DNA of 64,000 nt from Gilvirhabdus luticola (GTDB lineage Bacteria > Bacteroidota > Bacteroidia > Flavobacteriales > Flavobacteriaceae): the NCBI RefSeq assembly GCF_032583975.1, contig NZ_JAWHTF010000010.1; one strand, written 5' to 3'. The position numbers were made by a program, and so were the translations under genes. Below, one piece after another: positions 1-8,775 of the stretch. How positions within the stretch are numbered: the first letter of the stretch is position 1; the number at the start of each line of letters is the position of its first letter. Below the pieces are notes generated by a model. It worked only from the letters and a program-made list of their open reading frames with translations, ran no database searches and was not told the DNA's origin.

Positions 1-698
1 ATAAAAATAATGATGCATGGTTGACTGTGACAATTACAGGACTTAAAGATCAAGATGTAAAACCATATAAAAAATTGACAACACCTTACTATATATATCA
101 TGATCAGGCTATTACTTTACAGGAAGAAAATGTGACAGTTGAATTATTTAAAGACACTTTTTATGATAACTTCTATTTAGATTTTAATGTTCATAATGAC
201 ACATTAACATTGGGTGAAGATGTTATTCCTTTAAAAAAATCTTTCGCTATTAATTATGACATTAGTAATTATGCTGAAGAAGACAAAAACAAACTATATA
301 TTGCAGAACTTGTGGGTTATTATAAGTATCCTTCTTACTCAAAGACGAAAAGAGAAGGTGACAAACTTTCAACATTGACCAAATATTTAGGCACTTATGC
401 ATTGACTTTAGATACAATTGCTCCAACCATCAGACCAATTAATTTTCAGACTAAAAAATGGTTAAGTAAGTATAGGTTTTTAAAAGTTAAAATTGATGAC
501 AAGCTTTCAGGCATTTCAAATTATAGAGCAACCGTTAACGGAAAATGGATTTTGATGGAGTACGATTACAAAACAAAAACATTAACTCACGACTTTAATG
601 ATGGCATCATCACAGATACAGAGAATAATTTAAAGATAATTGTTACTGATAATGTTGGAAATAATTCTACATTTGAAGCAGTGTTTTACAGAAAATAG
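1..698 (+). CDS. C-terminal part of probable M23 family metallopeptidase (gene starts before window)
   Basis: The reading frame is open to the left edge of the window (first whole codon at base 3), so the gene starts outside it and the TTG at 21 is not a credible start. The visible ~230 residues are rich in beta-strand-like sequence and contain the stretch GKWILMEYDYKTKTLTHDF, which I recall from the C-terminal extension of flavobacterial LytM/M23 peptidases. These are periplasmic peptidoglycan endopeptidases. The zinc-binding HxxxD and HxH motifs would lie upstream and cannot be seen, so the family call is by recall of the tail only. The stop is 9 bases before the TTG start of the next gene, suggesting co-transcription with the TonB-dependent receptor. 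Confidence 0.62.
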   Translation, partial: KNNDAWLTVTITGLKDQDVKPYKKLTTPYYIYHDQAITLQEENVTVELFKDTFYDNFYLDFNVHNDTLTLGEDVIPLKKSFAINYDISNYAEEDKNKLYIAELVGYYKYPSYSKTKREGDKLSTLTKYLGTYALTLDTIAPTIRPINFQTKKWLSKYRFLKVKIDDKLSGISNYRATVNGKWILMEYDYKTKTLTHDFNDGIITDTENNLKIIVTDNVGNNSTFEAVFYRK

Positions 699-707
699 AT
701 TTTTACG

Positions 708-3170
708 TTGAAGAATACATTTTTGTCTCTTGCCTTATTGCTTTTCATTTTACCATTTGTAGGTAATTCTCAAACAGCAACCTTAAAAGGTGTTATTCTT
801 GATGAAAACAACAATCCAATTGAAGGAATTAATATCAAAGCTGACAATTCGGGAACACAAACGAATAGTAACGGTTTTTATTTATTAAAAATTCCTTCAA
901 ATCAGGATGTTACTGTAGAGTTTACACATCTATCACATAAAAAACTTACAGCAACATTCAATCTTAAAAATGGTGAAGAACTAGAATTCAATCCTGTTAT
1001 GAATACATCTGTTGAGCAGATATCAACAGTTGTTATTTCAGGCAATAAACGTAAGGATGTTGAAGGCATAGTAACTCTTGAGCCTGCAACCATAAGAAAA
1101 ATCCCAGGAGCTAATGCAGGTGTAGAAAATTTGTTGTTGACGCTTCCTGGCGTGAGCAATAACAACGAATTAAGCACACAATATTCCGTACGAGGTGGTA
1201 ATTACGACGAAAACCTTGTTTATGTAAACGACATAGAAGTTTATAGGCCTTTTTTGGTGCGTTCTGGTCAGCAAGAAGGATTAAGTTTTGTAAATACGGA
1301 TTTAGTACAGAATGTTGAGTTTTCGGCAGGCGGATTTCAAGCCAAATATGGAGATAAGTTATCTTCTGTTTTGGATATTACTTATAGAGTTCCTTATGAA
1401 TTTAGTATTGATGCAGATTTGAGTTTACTTGGTGCAAGTGTAGCTGTTGATGCTATTAGCAAAGATTCTAAACTAACCGGTATTGTTGGTTTAAGATATA
1501 GGGATAATAGTTTATTGGTAAATGCCAAAGAAACCGAAACCAACTACGACCCAATATTTGCAGATGTACAAACTTACTTGACCTATAAGTTTACAGATAA
1601 GTTTCATTTAAGCTTTTTAGGTAATGCTTCAGTAAATAAATACAACTATGCACCGCAAACTCGTCAAACCAATTTCGGAACTTTAGAGAATCCTTTAGCA
1701 CTATTGGTGTTTTACGAAGGTGAAGAGAAAGACAAATATCAAACTGTTTTTGGCGCTTTAAATGGTACTTATTTTGCTAATGATAATCTGACTTTAAAAT
1801 TGATAGCTTCCACTTATCATACCACAGAAGAAGAATATTTTGATATTCTCGCACAATACAGACTTGGAGAAGTCAATTCCAGTATTGGTGATGAAGATTT
1901 GGGTGAAGTAGAATTTAGCGAAGGTATTGGTGGTCAGCTAAATCATGGAAGAAATGACCTAGATGCTTTGATTACCAATATACAACATAAAGGAAATTAT
2001 ATAGTTGATGACCATAATTTTGAATGGTCTGTAAAATATACTCATGAAGATATTCGAGACAGAATTGTAGAATGGGAAGTTATAGATTCTGCTGGATTCT
2101 CAATCAATCCACCAAATCTGGATTTTTTCAATGAGCAACCTTATCAACCCTACGAAGGTCCATTGGTCGCCTATCAAAATGTTAGAGCTACAAACAAAAC
2201 TCAAATCGATAGGATTCAAGGTTATTTGCAATGGAGTAAACGCTCAATACTTGGCACAAGTGATGTTTGGTATAATGTTGGTTTAAGAGCTCACAATTGG
2301 AAGGTACAAGGAGATGGCATAGAAAGTACTTCACAAACTGTTTTTAGCCCTAGAGCGCAATTTGCAATCAAGCCAGTTTGGTTAACAGATATGTTGTTTA
2401 GAATAAGTGGTGGTTTGTATTACCAACCTCCATTTTACAAAGAACTTCGAGATTCATCAGGAACTGTAAATCCTGATGTCAAAGCTCAAAAATCATTTCA
2501 TGTTGTATTAGGCAATGACTATAGTTTTAAAATGTGGGACAGACCATTTAAGCTCACTACTGAAGCCTATTATAAAAAGATGACAGATGTCAACCCATAC
2601 ACATTGGAGAATGTTAGGATTCGGTATCGTGCCGATAATAGTGCCACAGCCTATGCTTATGGTTTGGATATGCGGTTAAATGGTGAGTTTGTTCCTGGAA
2701 CAGAATCTTGGTTTAGTTTCGGTTATTTAAAGACCGAAGAAAACATAGATAACAGAGGAGACATACCAAGACCAACAGACCAACGCTTAAAATTTGCTGC
2801 CTTGTTTCAGGATTATGTACCAAACATTCCTAAAATGAAAATGTATCTTAATTTGGTTTATAACACAGGTTTACCTGGTGGCTCTCCAAGCTATGCAGAT
2901 CCTTACGAATATCAAAACAGATTGCCTGATTACAAACGGGCAGATTTAGGTTTACAATACGTTATTGTAGACGATAAAGATAATTTTAACAGTGGTTGGA
3001 AAAAACCGTTTAAATATCTGTCTTTGGGTTTCGAGATCTTTAATGTTTTTGATGTACAAAACTCCATTACCAATACTTGGGTAAGAGATGTGTATAGTAA
3101 ACGCCAATATGCCATACCCAATTACTTAACACCTCGTGTATTCAATGTTAGGGCAACAATGAAGTTTTAG
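708..3170 (+). CDS. TonB-dependent receptor with N-terminal CarboxypepD_reg-like domain
   Basis: An 820-residue outer-membrane receptor. It has a signal peptide (about 1-22, ending NSQ), a carboxypeptidase-regulatory-like beta-sandwich (about 23-105, GVILDENNNPIEGI), a plug domain (about 110-225, with GVSNNNELSTQYSVRGGNYD and the KYGDKLSSVLDI motif), then a 22-strand-type beta-barrel ending in a C-terminal Phe (RATMKF) as expected for BamA-dependent insertion. It starts at a TTG nine bases after the preceding stop; no ATG gives the signal peptide. The substrate cannot be told from sequence; no SusD partner is adjacent, so it is not an obvious polysaccharide-utilisation receptor. Its pairing with an M23 peptidase is a conserved-looking arrangement by recall only. 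Confidence 0.93.
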   Translation: MKNTFLSLALLLFILPFVGNSQTATLKGVILDENNNPIEGINIKADNSGTQTNSNGFYLLKIPSNQDVTVEFTHLSHKKLTATFNLKNGEELEFNPVMNTSVEQISTVVISGNKRKDVEGIVTLEPATIRKIPGANAGVENLLLTLPGVSNNNELSTQYSVRGGNYDENLVYVNDIEVYRPFLVRSGQQEGLSFVNTDLVQNVEFSAGGFQAKYGDKLSSVLDITYRVPYEFSIDADLSLLGASVAVDAISKDSKLTGIVGLRYRDNSLLVNAKETETNYDPIFADVQTYLTYKFTDKFHLSFLGNASVNKYNYAPQTRQTNFGTLENPLALLVFYEGEEKDKYQTVFGALNGTYFANDNLTLKLIASTYHTTEEEYFDILAQYRLGEVNSSIGDEDLGEVEFSEGIGGQLNHGRNDLDALITNIQHKGNYIVDDHNFEWSVKYTHEDIRDRIVEWEVIDSAGFSINPPNLDFFNEQPYQPYEGPLVAYQNVRATNKTQIDRIQGYLQWSKRSILGTSDVWYNVGLRAHNWKVQGDGIESTSQTVFSPRAQFAIKPVWLTDMLFRISGGLYYQPPFYKELRDSSGTVNPDVKAQKSFHVVLGNDYSFKMWDRPFKLTTEAYYKKMTDVNPYTLENVRIRYRADNSATAYAYGLDMRLNGEFVPGTESWFSFGYLKTEENIDNRGDIPRPTDQRLKFAALFQDYVPNIPKMKMYLNLVYNTGLPGGSPSYADPYEYQNRLPDYKRADLGLQYVIVDDKDNFNSGWKKPFKYLSLGFEIFNVFDVQNSITNTWVRDVYSKRQYAIPNYLTPRVFNVRATMKF

Positions 3171-3319
3171 AAATTAAAGTACTACATTATTTAATAATTG
3201 ATAACTGCAAACTTCATTTCTTTTAATATCTTGATGACAAATTCAAAAAATGTTACAGCCATTCATGTAACGAATTCATATTATAAAGAACTTATAATTG
3301 AAATAAAAACAAAAAATAT

Positions 3320-3493
3320 ATGAAAAAAGAGAACAAATTAGTTTTTGGAATAGCTATTGGAGTTGCCATTGGGAGTGCAATTGGAGTAGTGACAAACAAA
3401 CTAGATTTGTGGCTTCCTTTAGGAATTGCAATAGGTGCTGGAATCGGATTTTCTTTAAATAAAAAAAATCAAAATAACGATAATCCAAAGTGA
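3320..3493 (+). CDS. 57-aa glycine-zipper membrane protein
   Basis: A short ORF from ATG 3320. It encodes two hydrophobic segments with small-residue repeats (GIAIGVAIGSAIGVV and GIAIGAGIGF) joined by a short TNKLDLWLP linker, and has a lysine/asparagine-rich tail. This is the composition of a two-helix inner-membrane glycine-zipper protein, probably with both ends cytoplasmic. No signal peptide or lipobox is present. It stands alone between the TonB receptor and a GNAT gene, with an A-rich leader typical of Bacteroidota starts. The function is unknown. It is a likely real gene because of the clean frame, hydrophobic periodicity and own intergenic space, but no homologue was searched. Confidence 0.68.
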   Translation: MKKENKLVFGIAIGVAIGSAIGVVTNKLDLWLPLGIAIGAGIGFSLNKKNQNNDNPK

Positions 3494-3561
3494 ATTGTGG
3501 TTTTGTAAAGTCAAATTTTTCTCATGGAATTTTCTAATCCATTTAGTATCTTGTTTTGGCA

Positions 3562-4242
3562 ATGAAAAGCCATAAAAAACTAGAAAATCCTATTTGGAAT
3601 TCCCTTTCTGAAACTCATAAGCAGTATGCTTTAGATTTTGGAAACATAAAGTTTTATCATCCAGATTATTCTCCTTTTGGTGCTCTCCAGCATGACACAA
3701 ATGATGTTGAAGCCATAACAGAATATTCAAAACTTTTAGGGAATTTTTTAATTGTTGGTCATAAACCGAAACTACCATCTAACGTTGTTTTGAAAAGTGA
3801 ATTAATTGGTTTACAAATGATTCTTGAGCAAAACATTGAACTAAACATCAAGGAATCTATTCGCAAGTTGAATGAATCTCATTTACATGAAGTTATTCAA
3901 TTAGTAAAATTGGTTTATCCAGAATATTTTAAAAAGAAAACCTTTTTTATGGGCAATTATTACGGCATTTTTATTAACCAAAAGCTTGTTGCAATTACTG
4001 GAGAACGTATGCAAATGGATGATTATATTGAGGTGAGTGCTGTTATTACTCATCCAGAACATACAGGAAAAGGTTATGCAAAACAGTTAATAAAACATAC
4101 TGTAGATCACATTTTTAATCGGAATAAAATACCTATACTTCATGTTGCAGAGTCAAATGTTGGGCCTATAAATTTGTATAAAACTTTAGGTTTTATAACT
4201 AGACGTAAAATGAGTTTCTGGAATATTTCTAGAAACTTATGA
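3562..4242 (+). CDS. GNAT family N-acetyltransferase
   Basis: About 226 residues with the GNAT fold in the C-terminal half. Strand beta4 ends in EVSAVITHPEHTGKGYAK, containing the Q/R-x-x-G-x-G/A-type acetyl-CoA pyrophosphate loop (HTGKGYA), and the later SNVGPINLYKTLGF is the FR47-like C-terminal motif. The N-terminal ~100 residues are less conserved and may form a second, degenerate GNAT half. I chose the ATG at 3562 over the in-frame TTG at 3556. The sequence TATCTTGT lies just upstream and resembles the -7 box imperfectly. The acceptor substrate is unknown. Confidence 0.85.
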   Translation: MKSHKKLENPIWNSLSETHKQYALDFGNIKFYHPDYSPFGALQHDTNDVEAITEYSKLLGNFLIVGHKPKLPSNVVLKSELIGLQMILEQNIELNIKESIRKLNESHLHEVIQLVKLVYPEYFKKKTFFMGNYYGIFINQKLVAITGERMQMDDYIEVSAVITHPEHTGKGYAKQLIKHTVDHIFNRNKIPILHVAESNVGPINLYKTLGFITRRKMSFWNISRNL

Positions 4243-4338
4243 ATTATGCTGTTCTTATGATTTTTATCATATTCCATTAAATTCAATATCCTTAATTTCA
4301 TTGCAATATAAATTGTGAAAACACAAACGCTTTATACA

Positions 4339-4719
4339 ATGAAAACATATACTAAAAATTTACACTGGGTTAGATATATTTTAGGGCTATTTCTAATTGT
4401 TTACGCATTGAACAAATTTTTTCATTTTATTCCATCTACCTATGGTCAAATGACAGAAAGAGCACAAGATTTTCTTGATTCAACTGCTTTTTTATTGCCA
4501 TATCTTTATATTTTTGAAATACTCTTGGGTGTTTTCCTTTTACTAAATAAATGGGTAGCATTTCTTTATATTGTTTTGTTTCCTTTAACTATTTCATTTC
4601 TTATTTTTACATTTTTTAATTACGATTTAGGTGATATGTGGCCTGCTCTTATTGTAGCTGTTTTAAATATCATTTTATTATTTTCAGAGAGAGAAAAATA
4701 TAAGCCTTTGTTTAATTAA
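4339..4719 (+). CDS. DoxX/MauE-like four-helix membrane protein
   Basis: About 126 residues from ATG 4339 (an in-frame GTG at 4315 would add eight residues). Four predicted transmembrane helices fit the DoxX-like layout: WVRYILGLFLIVYALNKF with a conserved N-K-F, then a periplasmic loop, LYIFEILLGVFLLL, a third helix, and a last helix before a short basic tail. DoxX-like proteins are inner-membrane proteins of unclear biochemical role; some associate with oxidoreductases. The stop codon overlaps the ATG of the next gene (TAATG), so it is translationally coupled to the following acetyltransferase. Confidence 0.82.
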   Translation: MKTYTKNLHWVRYILGLFLIVYALNKFFHFIPSTYGQMTERAQDFLDSTAFLLPYLYIFEILLGVFLLLNKWVAFLYIVLFPLTISFLIFTFFNYDLGDMWPALIVAVLNIILLFSEREKYKPLFN

Positions 4720-5168
4720 TGTTAGTACTAAAACGAACAAATTCAGAACATCCAGATTTTATAAATCTTGTAAAATTGCTTGATGCTTATCTTTGTATTG
4801 TTGATGGTGAAGATCATGCGTTCTATTCGCAATATAATAAAATAGATCTTTTGAATCATGTTGTGGTTGCCTATTCAAATGACTTACCCGTAGGTTGTGG
4901 TTCTTTTAAACAGTTTAATAAAGAGACTGTTGAAATTAAGCGTATGTATGTAGTTCCGGATTTTAGAGAAAAAGGAGTCGCCAAAAAAATATTAACAGAA
5001 TTAGAACTTTGGGCAAAAGAATTAAATACCAAAAAATGTGTACTTGAAACAGGTAAAAGACAAGTTGAAGCTGTTTCTTTCTACAAAAAAAATAAATATA
5101 GTTTAATTCCTAATTTCGGACCATACATTGATGTAGATAACAGCCTGTGTTTTGTGAAAGAGCTATAA
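4719..5168 (+). CDS. GNAT family N-acetyltransferase
   Basis: 149 residues comprising a single GNAT domain. The acetyl-CoA-binding segment is IKRMYVVPDFREKGVAKKI (about residues 68-88), where R-x-x-G-V-A is the pyrophosphate loop, followed by ELNTKKCVLETGKRQVEAV and a SFYKKNKYSLI motif typical of the C-terminal part. The N-terminus includes the LLDAYLCIVDGEDHAFY segment seen in a group of small Bacteroidota GNATs. The start ATG overlaps the preceding DoxX-like stop. The stop abuts directly the stop of the convergent gene at 5169. Substrate unknown. Confidence 0.88.
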   Translation: MLVLKRTNSEHPDFINLVKLLDAYLCIVDGEDHAFYSQYNKIDLLNHVVVAYSNDLPVGCGSFKQFNKETVEIKRMYVVPDFREKGVAKKILTELELWAKELNTKKCVLETGKRQVEAVSFYKKNKYSLIPNFGPYIDVDNSLCFVKEL

Positions 5169-5444
5169 TTAGTTAACTTCGACTACAGCACTATTATTAG
5201 TATTAAAAACATAGGTAATCAACCACATAAGTGTAAAGGTTGGAATAAAGTCTAGTCCTGGTAAAAATTCTTCAATAAATGTAATAATTCCAGCAATTTT
5301 ACCTTTGTTGCCTTTGTACATTTTTGTCATAATATAGGCAGATGTTGGTGCCCAGACCAGATCAATAAACGGAACAAAACCAATAGCATCAAACAATAAG
5401 CTTAATGCTAGTTTTTTGTTTTTAGACATATTGTCAAATTTCAT
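5169..5444 (-). CDS. Small hypothetical membrane protein
   Basis: 91 residues with two or three hydrophobic segments: ALSLLFDAIGFVPFIDLVW, a middle GKIAGIITFIEEFLPGLDFI, and TFTLMWLITYVF. Aromatic and proline residues sit in the helices. There is no cleavable signal peptide. It looks like an integral inner-membrane protein with a short charged N-terminus (MSKNKK). It lies immediately downstream of folE on the same strand (44-bp gap) and may be its operon partner. I do not recognise the family. Its stop codon abuts the stop of the convergent GNAT gene with no intervening base. Confidence 0.75.
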   Translation of the reverse strand: MKFDNMSKNKKLALSLLFDAIGFVPFIDLVWAPTSAYIMTKMYKGNKGKIAGIITFIEEFLPGLDFIPTFTLMWLITYVFNTNNSAVVEVN

Positions 5445-5488
5445 AATAAATTGTTTTATAATATAATAACAAGAAATGTACCAAAATA

Positions 5489-6085
5489 TTATGAAAATTT
5501 GTTGCTAATTAATTTTAGAAACTCGTTTCGCGTTTCTATCTTTTCAAATTGGCCTCTAAATCCAGAAGTGGTAGTTACAGAATTTTGCTTTTGCACACCT
5601 CTCATCATCATACACATGTGGGAAGCTTCAATCACTACAGCAACACCTTGAGGTCTTAATGTATCGTTTATACAATCTAAAATTTGTTCCGTTAATCGTT
5701 CCTGCACTTGAAGCCTACGAGCAAAAATATCAACAATTCTGGGAATTTTGCTCAAGCCTACAATATGCCCATTCGGTATATATGCAATATGTGCTTTGCC
5801 AAAAAATGGCAAAATATGGTGTTCACAAAGTGAATATAATTCAATGTCTTTAACAATAACCATCTCGTCATAAGACTCTTCAAACATGGCACTTTTTAGT
5901 ATTTCTGCTGGATCTTGTTTATAGCCTTGGGTTAAAAATTGCATGGCTTTGGCAGCGCGTTCTGGAGTTTTCTTAAGTCCTTCACGCGATGAATCTTCTC
6001 CCAATTCAGAAATAAGACTTTTATATTGCTCTTTCGCATTATCACTAACTTTAATGTTATATTCTTCAAAAGGTCTGTTTGACAT
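5489..6085 (-). CDS. folE: GTP cyclohydrolase I
   Basis: 198 residues, of normal length for the family. The enzyme converts GTP to 7,8-dihydroneopterin triphosphate at the head of tetrahydrofolate (and preQ/biopterin) synthesis. The zinc ligands are visible as C87 and H90 (LCEHHILPF) and C158 (HMCMMMRGV). GTP-binding segments GLSKIPRIVDIFARRLQVQE and QNSVTTTSGFRG are intact. This is the zinc-type FolE (type IA), not the zinc-independent FolE2. The upstream region at 6086-6277 is shared with the divergent DUF5916 gene. It contains GTTAA repeats described separately, which point toward the other gene. Confidence 0.97.
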   Translation of the reverse strand: MSNRPFEEYNIKVSDNAKEQYKSLISELGEDSSREGLKKTPERAAKAMQFLTQGYKQDPAEILKSAMFEESYDEMVIVKDIELYSLCEHHILPFFGKAHIAYIPNGHIVGLSKIPRIVDIFARRLQVQERLTEQILDCINDTLRPQGVAVVIEASHMCMMMRGVQKQNSVTTTSGFRGQFEKIETRNEFLKLISNKFS

Positions 6086-6105
6086 ATTATTTAAATTTTA
6101 GAATT

Positions 6106-6144
6106 GTTAATGTAAGAAAATATTTAGTTAAAGTAAATGTTAAA
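6106..6144 (+). promoter_or_regulatory. GTTAA(A/T) repeats upstream of the DUF5916 gene
   Basis: Three copies of GTTAAA/T lie in the sense orientation of the downstream gene, at 6106, 6127 and 6139. Spacings are 21 and 12 bases, i.e. about two and one helical turns. Weaker GTTAG/GTTAAG copies follow at 6176, 6191 and 6203. The pattern matches the arrays upstream of the histidine kinase (22362-22409) and htrA (49138-49177). OmpR-family response regulators bind direct repeats at about 10-11 bp, so this is a candidate operator. It could also act on the divergent folE. Confidence 0.4.
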
Positions 6145-6203
6145 AACTTACTAAAATATTCTTTTTTAACTTTTTGTTAGCATGATAGCTGTTAAGGTAA
6201 AGT

Positions 6204-6211
6204 TAGATTTG
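6204..6211 (+). promoter_or_regulatory. -7 promoter element TAGATTTG for the DUF5916 gene
   Basis: A perfect match to the Bacteroidota -7 consensus TAnnTTTG, 66 bases before the ATG at 6278. No TTG is found at the usual 19-21 base spacing upstream, which would fit an activator-dependent promoter. GTTAA repeats lie upstream. Confidence 0.5.
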
Positions 6212-6277
6212 TTTTGTAAAGTGTAATGGTTATTTGAAAAATGCCTCTTTACAACAGCACCAATCAACTAACAAGCG

Positions 6278-8719
6278 ATGAAACGTTTTTCTTGCGTTAT
6301 TTTTATTTTATTTTTTTTAGCTAATTCAACAGCGCAAGAAAAAAAAGTCCTTAACATTAAAAAGACAGAAATTCCCCCAAAAATTGATGGTGTTTTAGAT
6401 GATGACGCTTGGGAAAATGCTCAAATAGGTAACGATTTTGTCCAGTTCAGACCGGATATGGGAATTGCAGAGCGACCTCATCAAAAAAGTCAAATACAGA
6501 TGACCTATAATGATGATGCTGTTTTTATTGCCGCTTACCTTCATGACAATCCTAAAGAAATAAGACAACAATTTACAAGTCGAGATAATTTTGGGCAGTC
6601 TGATTTTTTTGCTGTTATAGTAAACCCAAATAACGATGGGCAAAATGATACGGAGTTTTTTGTGTTTAGTACAGGAGCTCAAGCAGATGCGGTAGTTTCT
6701 TCTAGCTCAAATGAAGACTTTGGATGGAATGCTGTTTGGGTTAGTGCTGTAAAAATTGTTGATGACGGGTGGATAGTAGAAATAAAAATTCCGTATTCTG
6801 CTTTACGGTTCTCCAATAAGGAAGTTCAAACTTGGGGCATAAATTTTCACCGCCATTTTAGAAAGACCAGAGAACAATACTCATGGAATCCTATAGACCC
6901 AACAACAGGCTATGGTGGTCTTTATCATGGCGAAATTACTGGGATAGAAAATATAGAACCTCCTACAAGATTGAGTCTTTATCCTTATTCTTCTGCTCAC
7001 TTTGAAACCTATGATGGGGAAACCACAGATGAATTTAATTTAGGTTTAGATCTAAAATATGGAATTAGTGAAAATTTCACTCTAGATGCTACTTTAATTC
7101 CAGATTTTAGCCAAGCTGGTTTTGATGATGTAGAGCTAAACCTTGGTCCATTTGAACAGCAATTTGAGGAACAGCGACAATTTTTTAAAGAAGGAGTTGA
7201 CTTGTTCAATAAAGGGAACCTATTTTATTCCAGGCGAATAGGCAATAATCCCGTAAATTATGATAATGTAGTTGATACCCTTGGTGAAAATGAAGAAATC
7301 ACAAATCCTGATGACAAAATCAAGACCATTAATGCTATTAAAGTTTCGGGACGTTCAAAAAATGGATTGGGTATTGGTATTCTCAACGCTATAACAGAAG
7401 AATCTTTTGCCAAAATAACGGACACTATTACTGGAGAGAAAAGAAAAGTTATTGTGGAACCTTTAGCAAATTATAGTGTTTTGGTTCTGGATCAGCAATT
7501 TAATAAAAATTCTTCGGTTAGTTTGGTGAATACCAATGTCTCTAGAGAAGGTCATTATAGAGATGCCAATGTAACGGGGTTACTCACAAGATTAAATAAC
7601 AATAAAAATACTTATGGTATTGAAGCCGAGGTAAAAGGCAGTTTTTTGAACCTGCAAGAGGGCAATAAAAATGGGTACAGTTCTCGCTTTGAAATAGGAA
7701 AAATAAGTGGCAATTATCAATATAGTATCATACATAGATTGGCTGATGACAAATACGATATAAATGATTTAGGTATTCAGTTTCGAAATAATTATAACGA
7801 TATTCACACTCGATTTTCTTATAGAATATTTAAGCCAACGGAGAAATTCAACAATCAAACTTTTAGTGCCTGGGCAAACTACCATAGATTGTTTAATCCC
7901 AGCACGTATACTGGAAACGACATTGGTTTCAGTTATTGGGTATTTACTAAAAAGATCTTTGCGTATGGTTTTGAGTTTAACACACAAATAGGAAAACAGT
8001 ATGATTATTTTGAGTCAAGAGAAGAAAACAAACCGTTTATTTATAAAAACTGGTTTAATGGAGAAGCTTGGTTTTCTAGTAATTACGATAAAATTTTTGC
8101 TCTTGATGGTAGAATAGGTCTCGGAACTTTGTTCGATAGAGATAGAGATTATTTCGGTTACAATATTAGAGTAAGTCCAAGGATTCGCCTTAATGATAGG
8201 TCTTTAATAGTTTATAGTATTGACTATCAAACCAGAAATGGTAGTCGTGGCTACGTTACCAAAGTAGGTGAAGATATTATTTTTGGTCAACGCTATAGAG
8301 AAATAATAACCAACAGTATTTCTGGCAGTTATAATTTTACCACAAAACATGCTGTGTTCCTAACATTCAGAAATTATTGGAGTGCAGTAACTTATGATCA
8401 TGACCTATTTGTACTGCAAGATGATGGAACCCTTTCAATTGGTGATGGCTATACTGTAGAAAATATTGATAACCCAAACCAAAACTTCAATATCTGGAAT
8501 CTTGATCTTAAATATTCATGGGAATTTGCACCAGGAAGTCAATTAATTGCTCTTTATAGAAATCAGCTAACCAATAATACTAATGCTTCTCAAGACAACT
8601 ATATTGAAAGCTTGAATTCCCTTTTTAAAGAACCAATTCAACATATCTTTTCGCTTCGCTTTATTTACTATATAGATTATAACAACGTAAAAAAAGCATT
8701 CAAGAAAAAAGTAAGCTAA
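6278..8719 (+). CDS. DUF5916 outer-membrane protein with N-terminal CBM9-like domain
   Basis: 813 residues. A signal peptide (1-19, ending NSTAQ) is followed by a family-9 carbohydrate-binding-like domain (about 25-220: IPPKIDGVLDDDAWENA, DNFGQSDFFAVIVNP, GWIVEIKIPYSALRF). The remaining ~590 residues are a beta-barrel-like DUF5916 region opening with LKYGISENFTLDATLIPDFS and FEEQRQFFKEGVDLF. These proteins are common in Bacteroidota, are predicted outer-membrane proteins, and have no proven biochemical role; sugar binding is inferred from the CBM9-like fold only. The C-terminus ends in lysines rather than Phe, after a YYIDYNN strand. Upstream repeats suggest control by the two-component system in this window. 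Confidence 0.9.
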   Translation: MKRFSCVIFILFFLANSTAQEKKVLNIKKTEIPPKIDGVLDDDAWENAQIGNDFVQFRPDMGIAERPHQKSQIQMTYNDDAVFIAAYLHDNPKEIRQQFTSRDNFGQSDFFAVIVNPNNDGQNDTEFFVFSTGAQADAVVSSSSNEDFGWNAVWVSAVKIVDDGWIVEIKIPYSALRFSNKEVQTWGINFHRHFRKTREQYSWNPIDPTTGYGGLYHGEITGIENIEPPTRLSLYPYSSAHFETYDGETTDEFNLGLDLKYGISENFTLDATLIPDFSQAGFDDVELNLGPFEQQFEEQRQFFKEGVDLFNKGNLFYSRRIGNNPVNYDNVVDTLGENEEITNPDDKIKTINAIKVSGRSKNGLGIGILNAITEESFAKITDTITGEKRKVIVEPLANYSVLVLDQQFNKNSSVSLVNTNVSREGHYRDANVTGLLTRLNNNKNTYGIEAEVKGSFLNLQEGNKNGYSSRFEIGKISGNYQYSIIHRLADDKYDINDLGIQFRNNYNDIHTRFSYRIFKPTEKFNNQTFSAWANYHRLFNPSTYTGNDIGFSYWVFTKKIFAYGFEFNTQIGKQYDYFESREENKPFIYKNWFNGEAWFSSNYDKIFALDGRIGLGTLFDRDRDYFGYNIRVSPRIRLNDRSLIVYSIDYQTRNGSRGYVTKVGEDIIFGQRYREIITNSISGSYNFTTKHAVFLTFRNYWSAVTYDHDLFVLQDDGTLSIGDGYTVENIDNPNQNFNIWNLDLKYSWEFAPGSQLIALYRNQLTNNTNASQDNYIESLNSLFKEPIQHIFSLRFIYYIDYNNVKKAFKKKVS

Positions 8720-8775
8720 TCCTTGCTTGTGCAATAATTTGTAAAGTAGTATTTTCATTGCTCGAAATACAAAGA

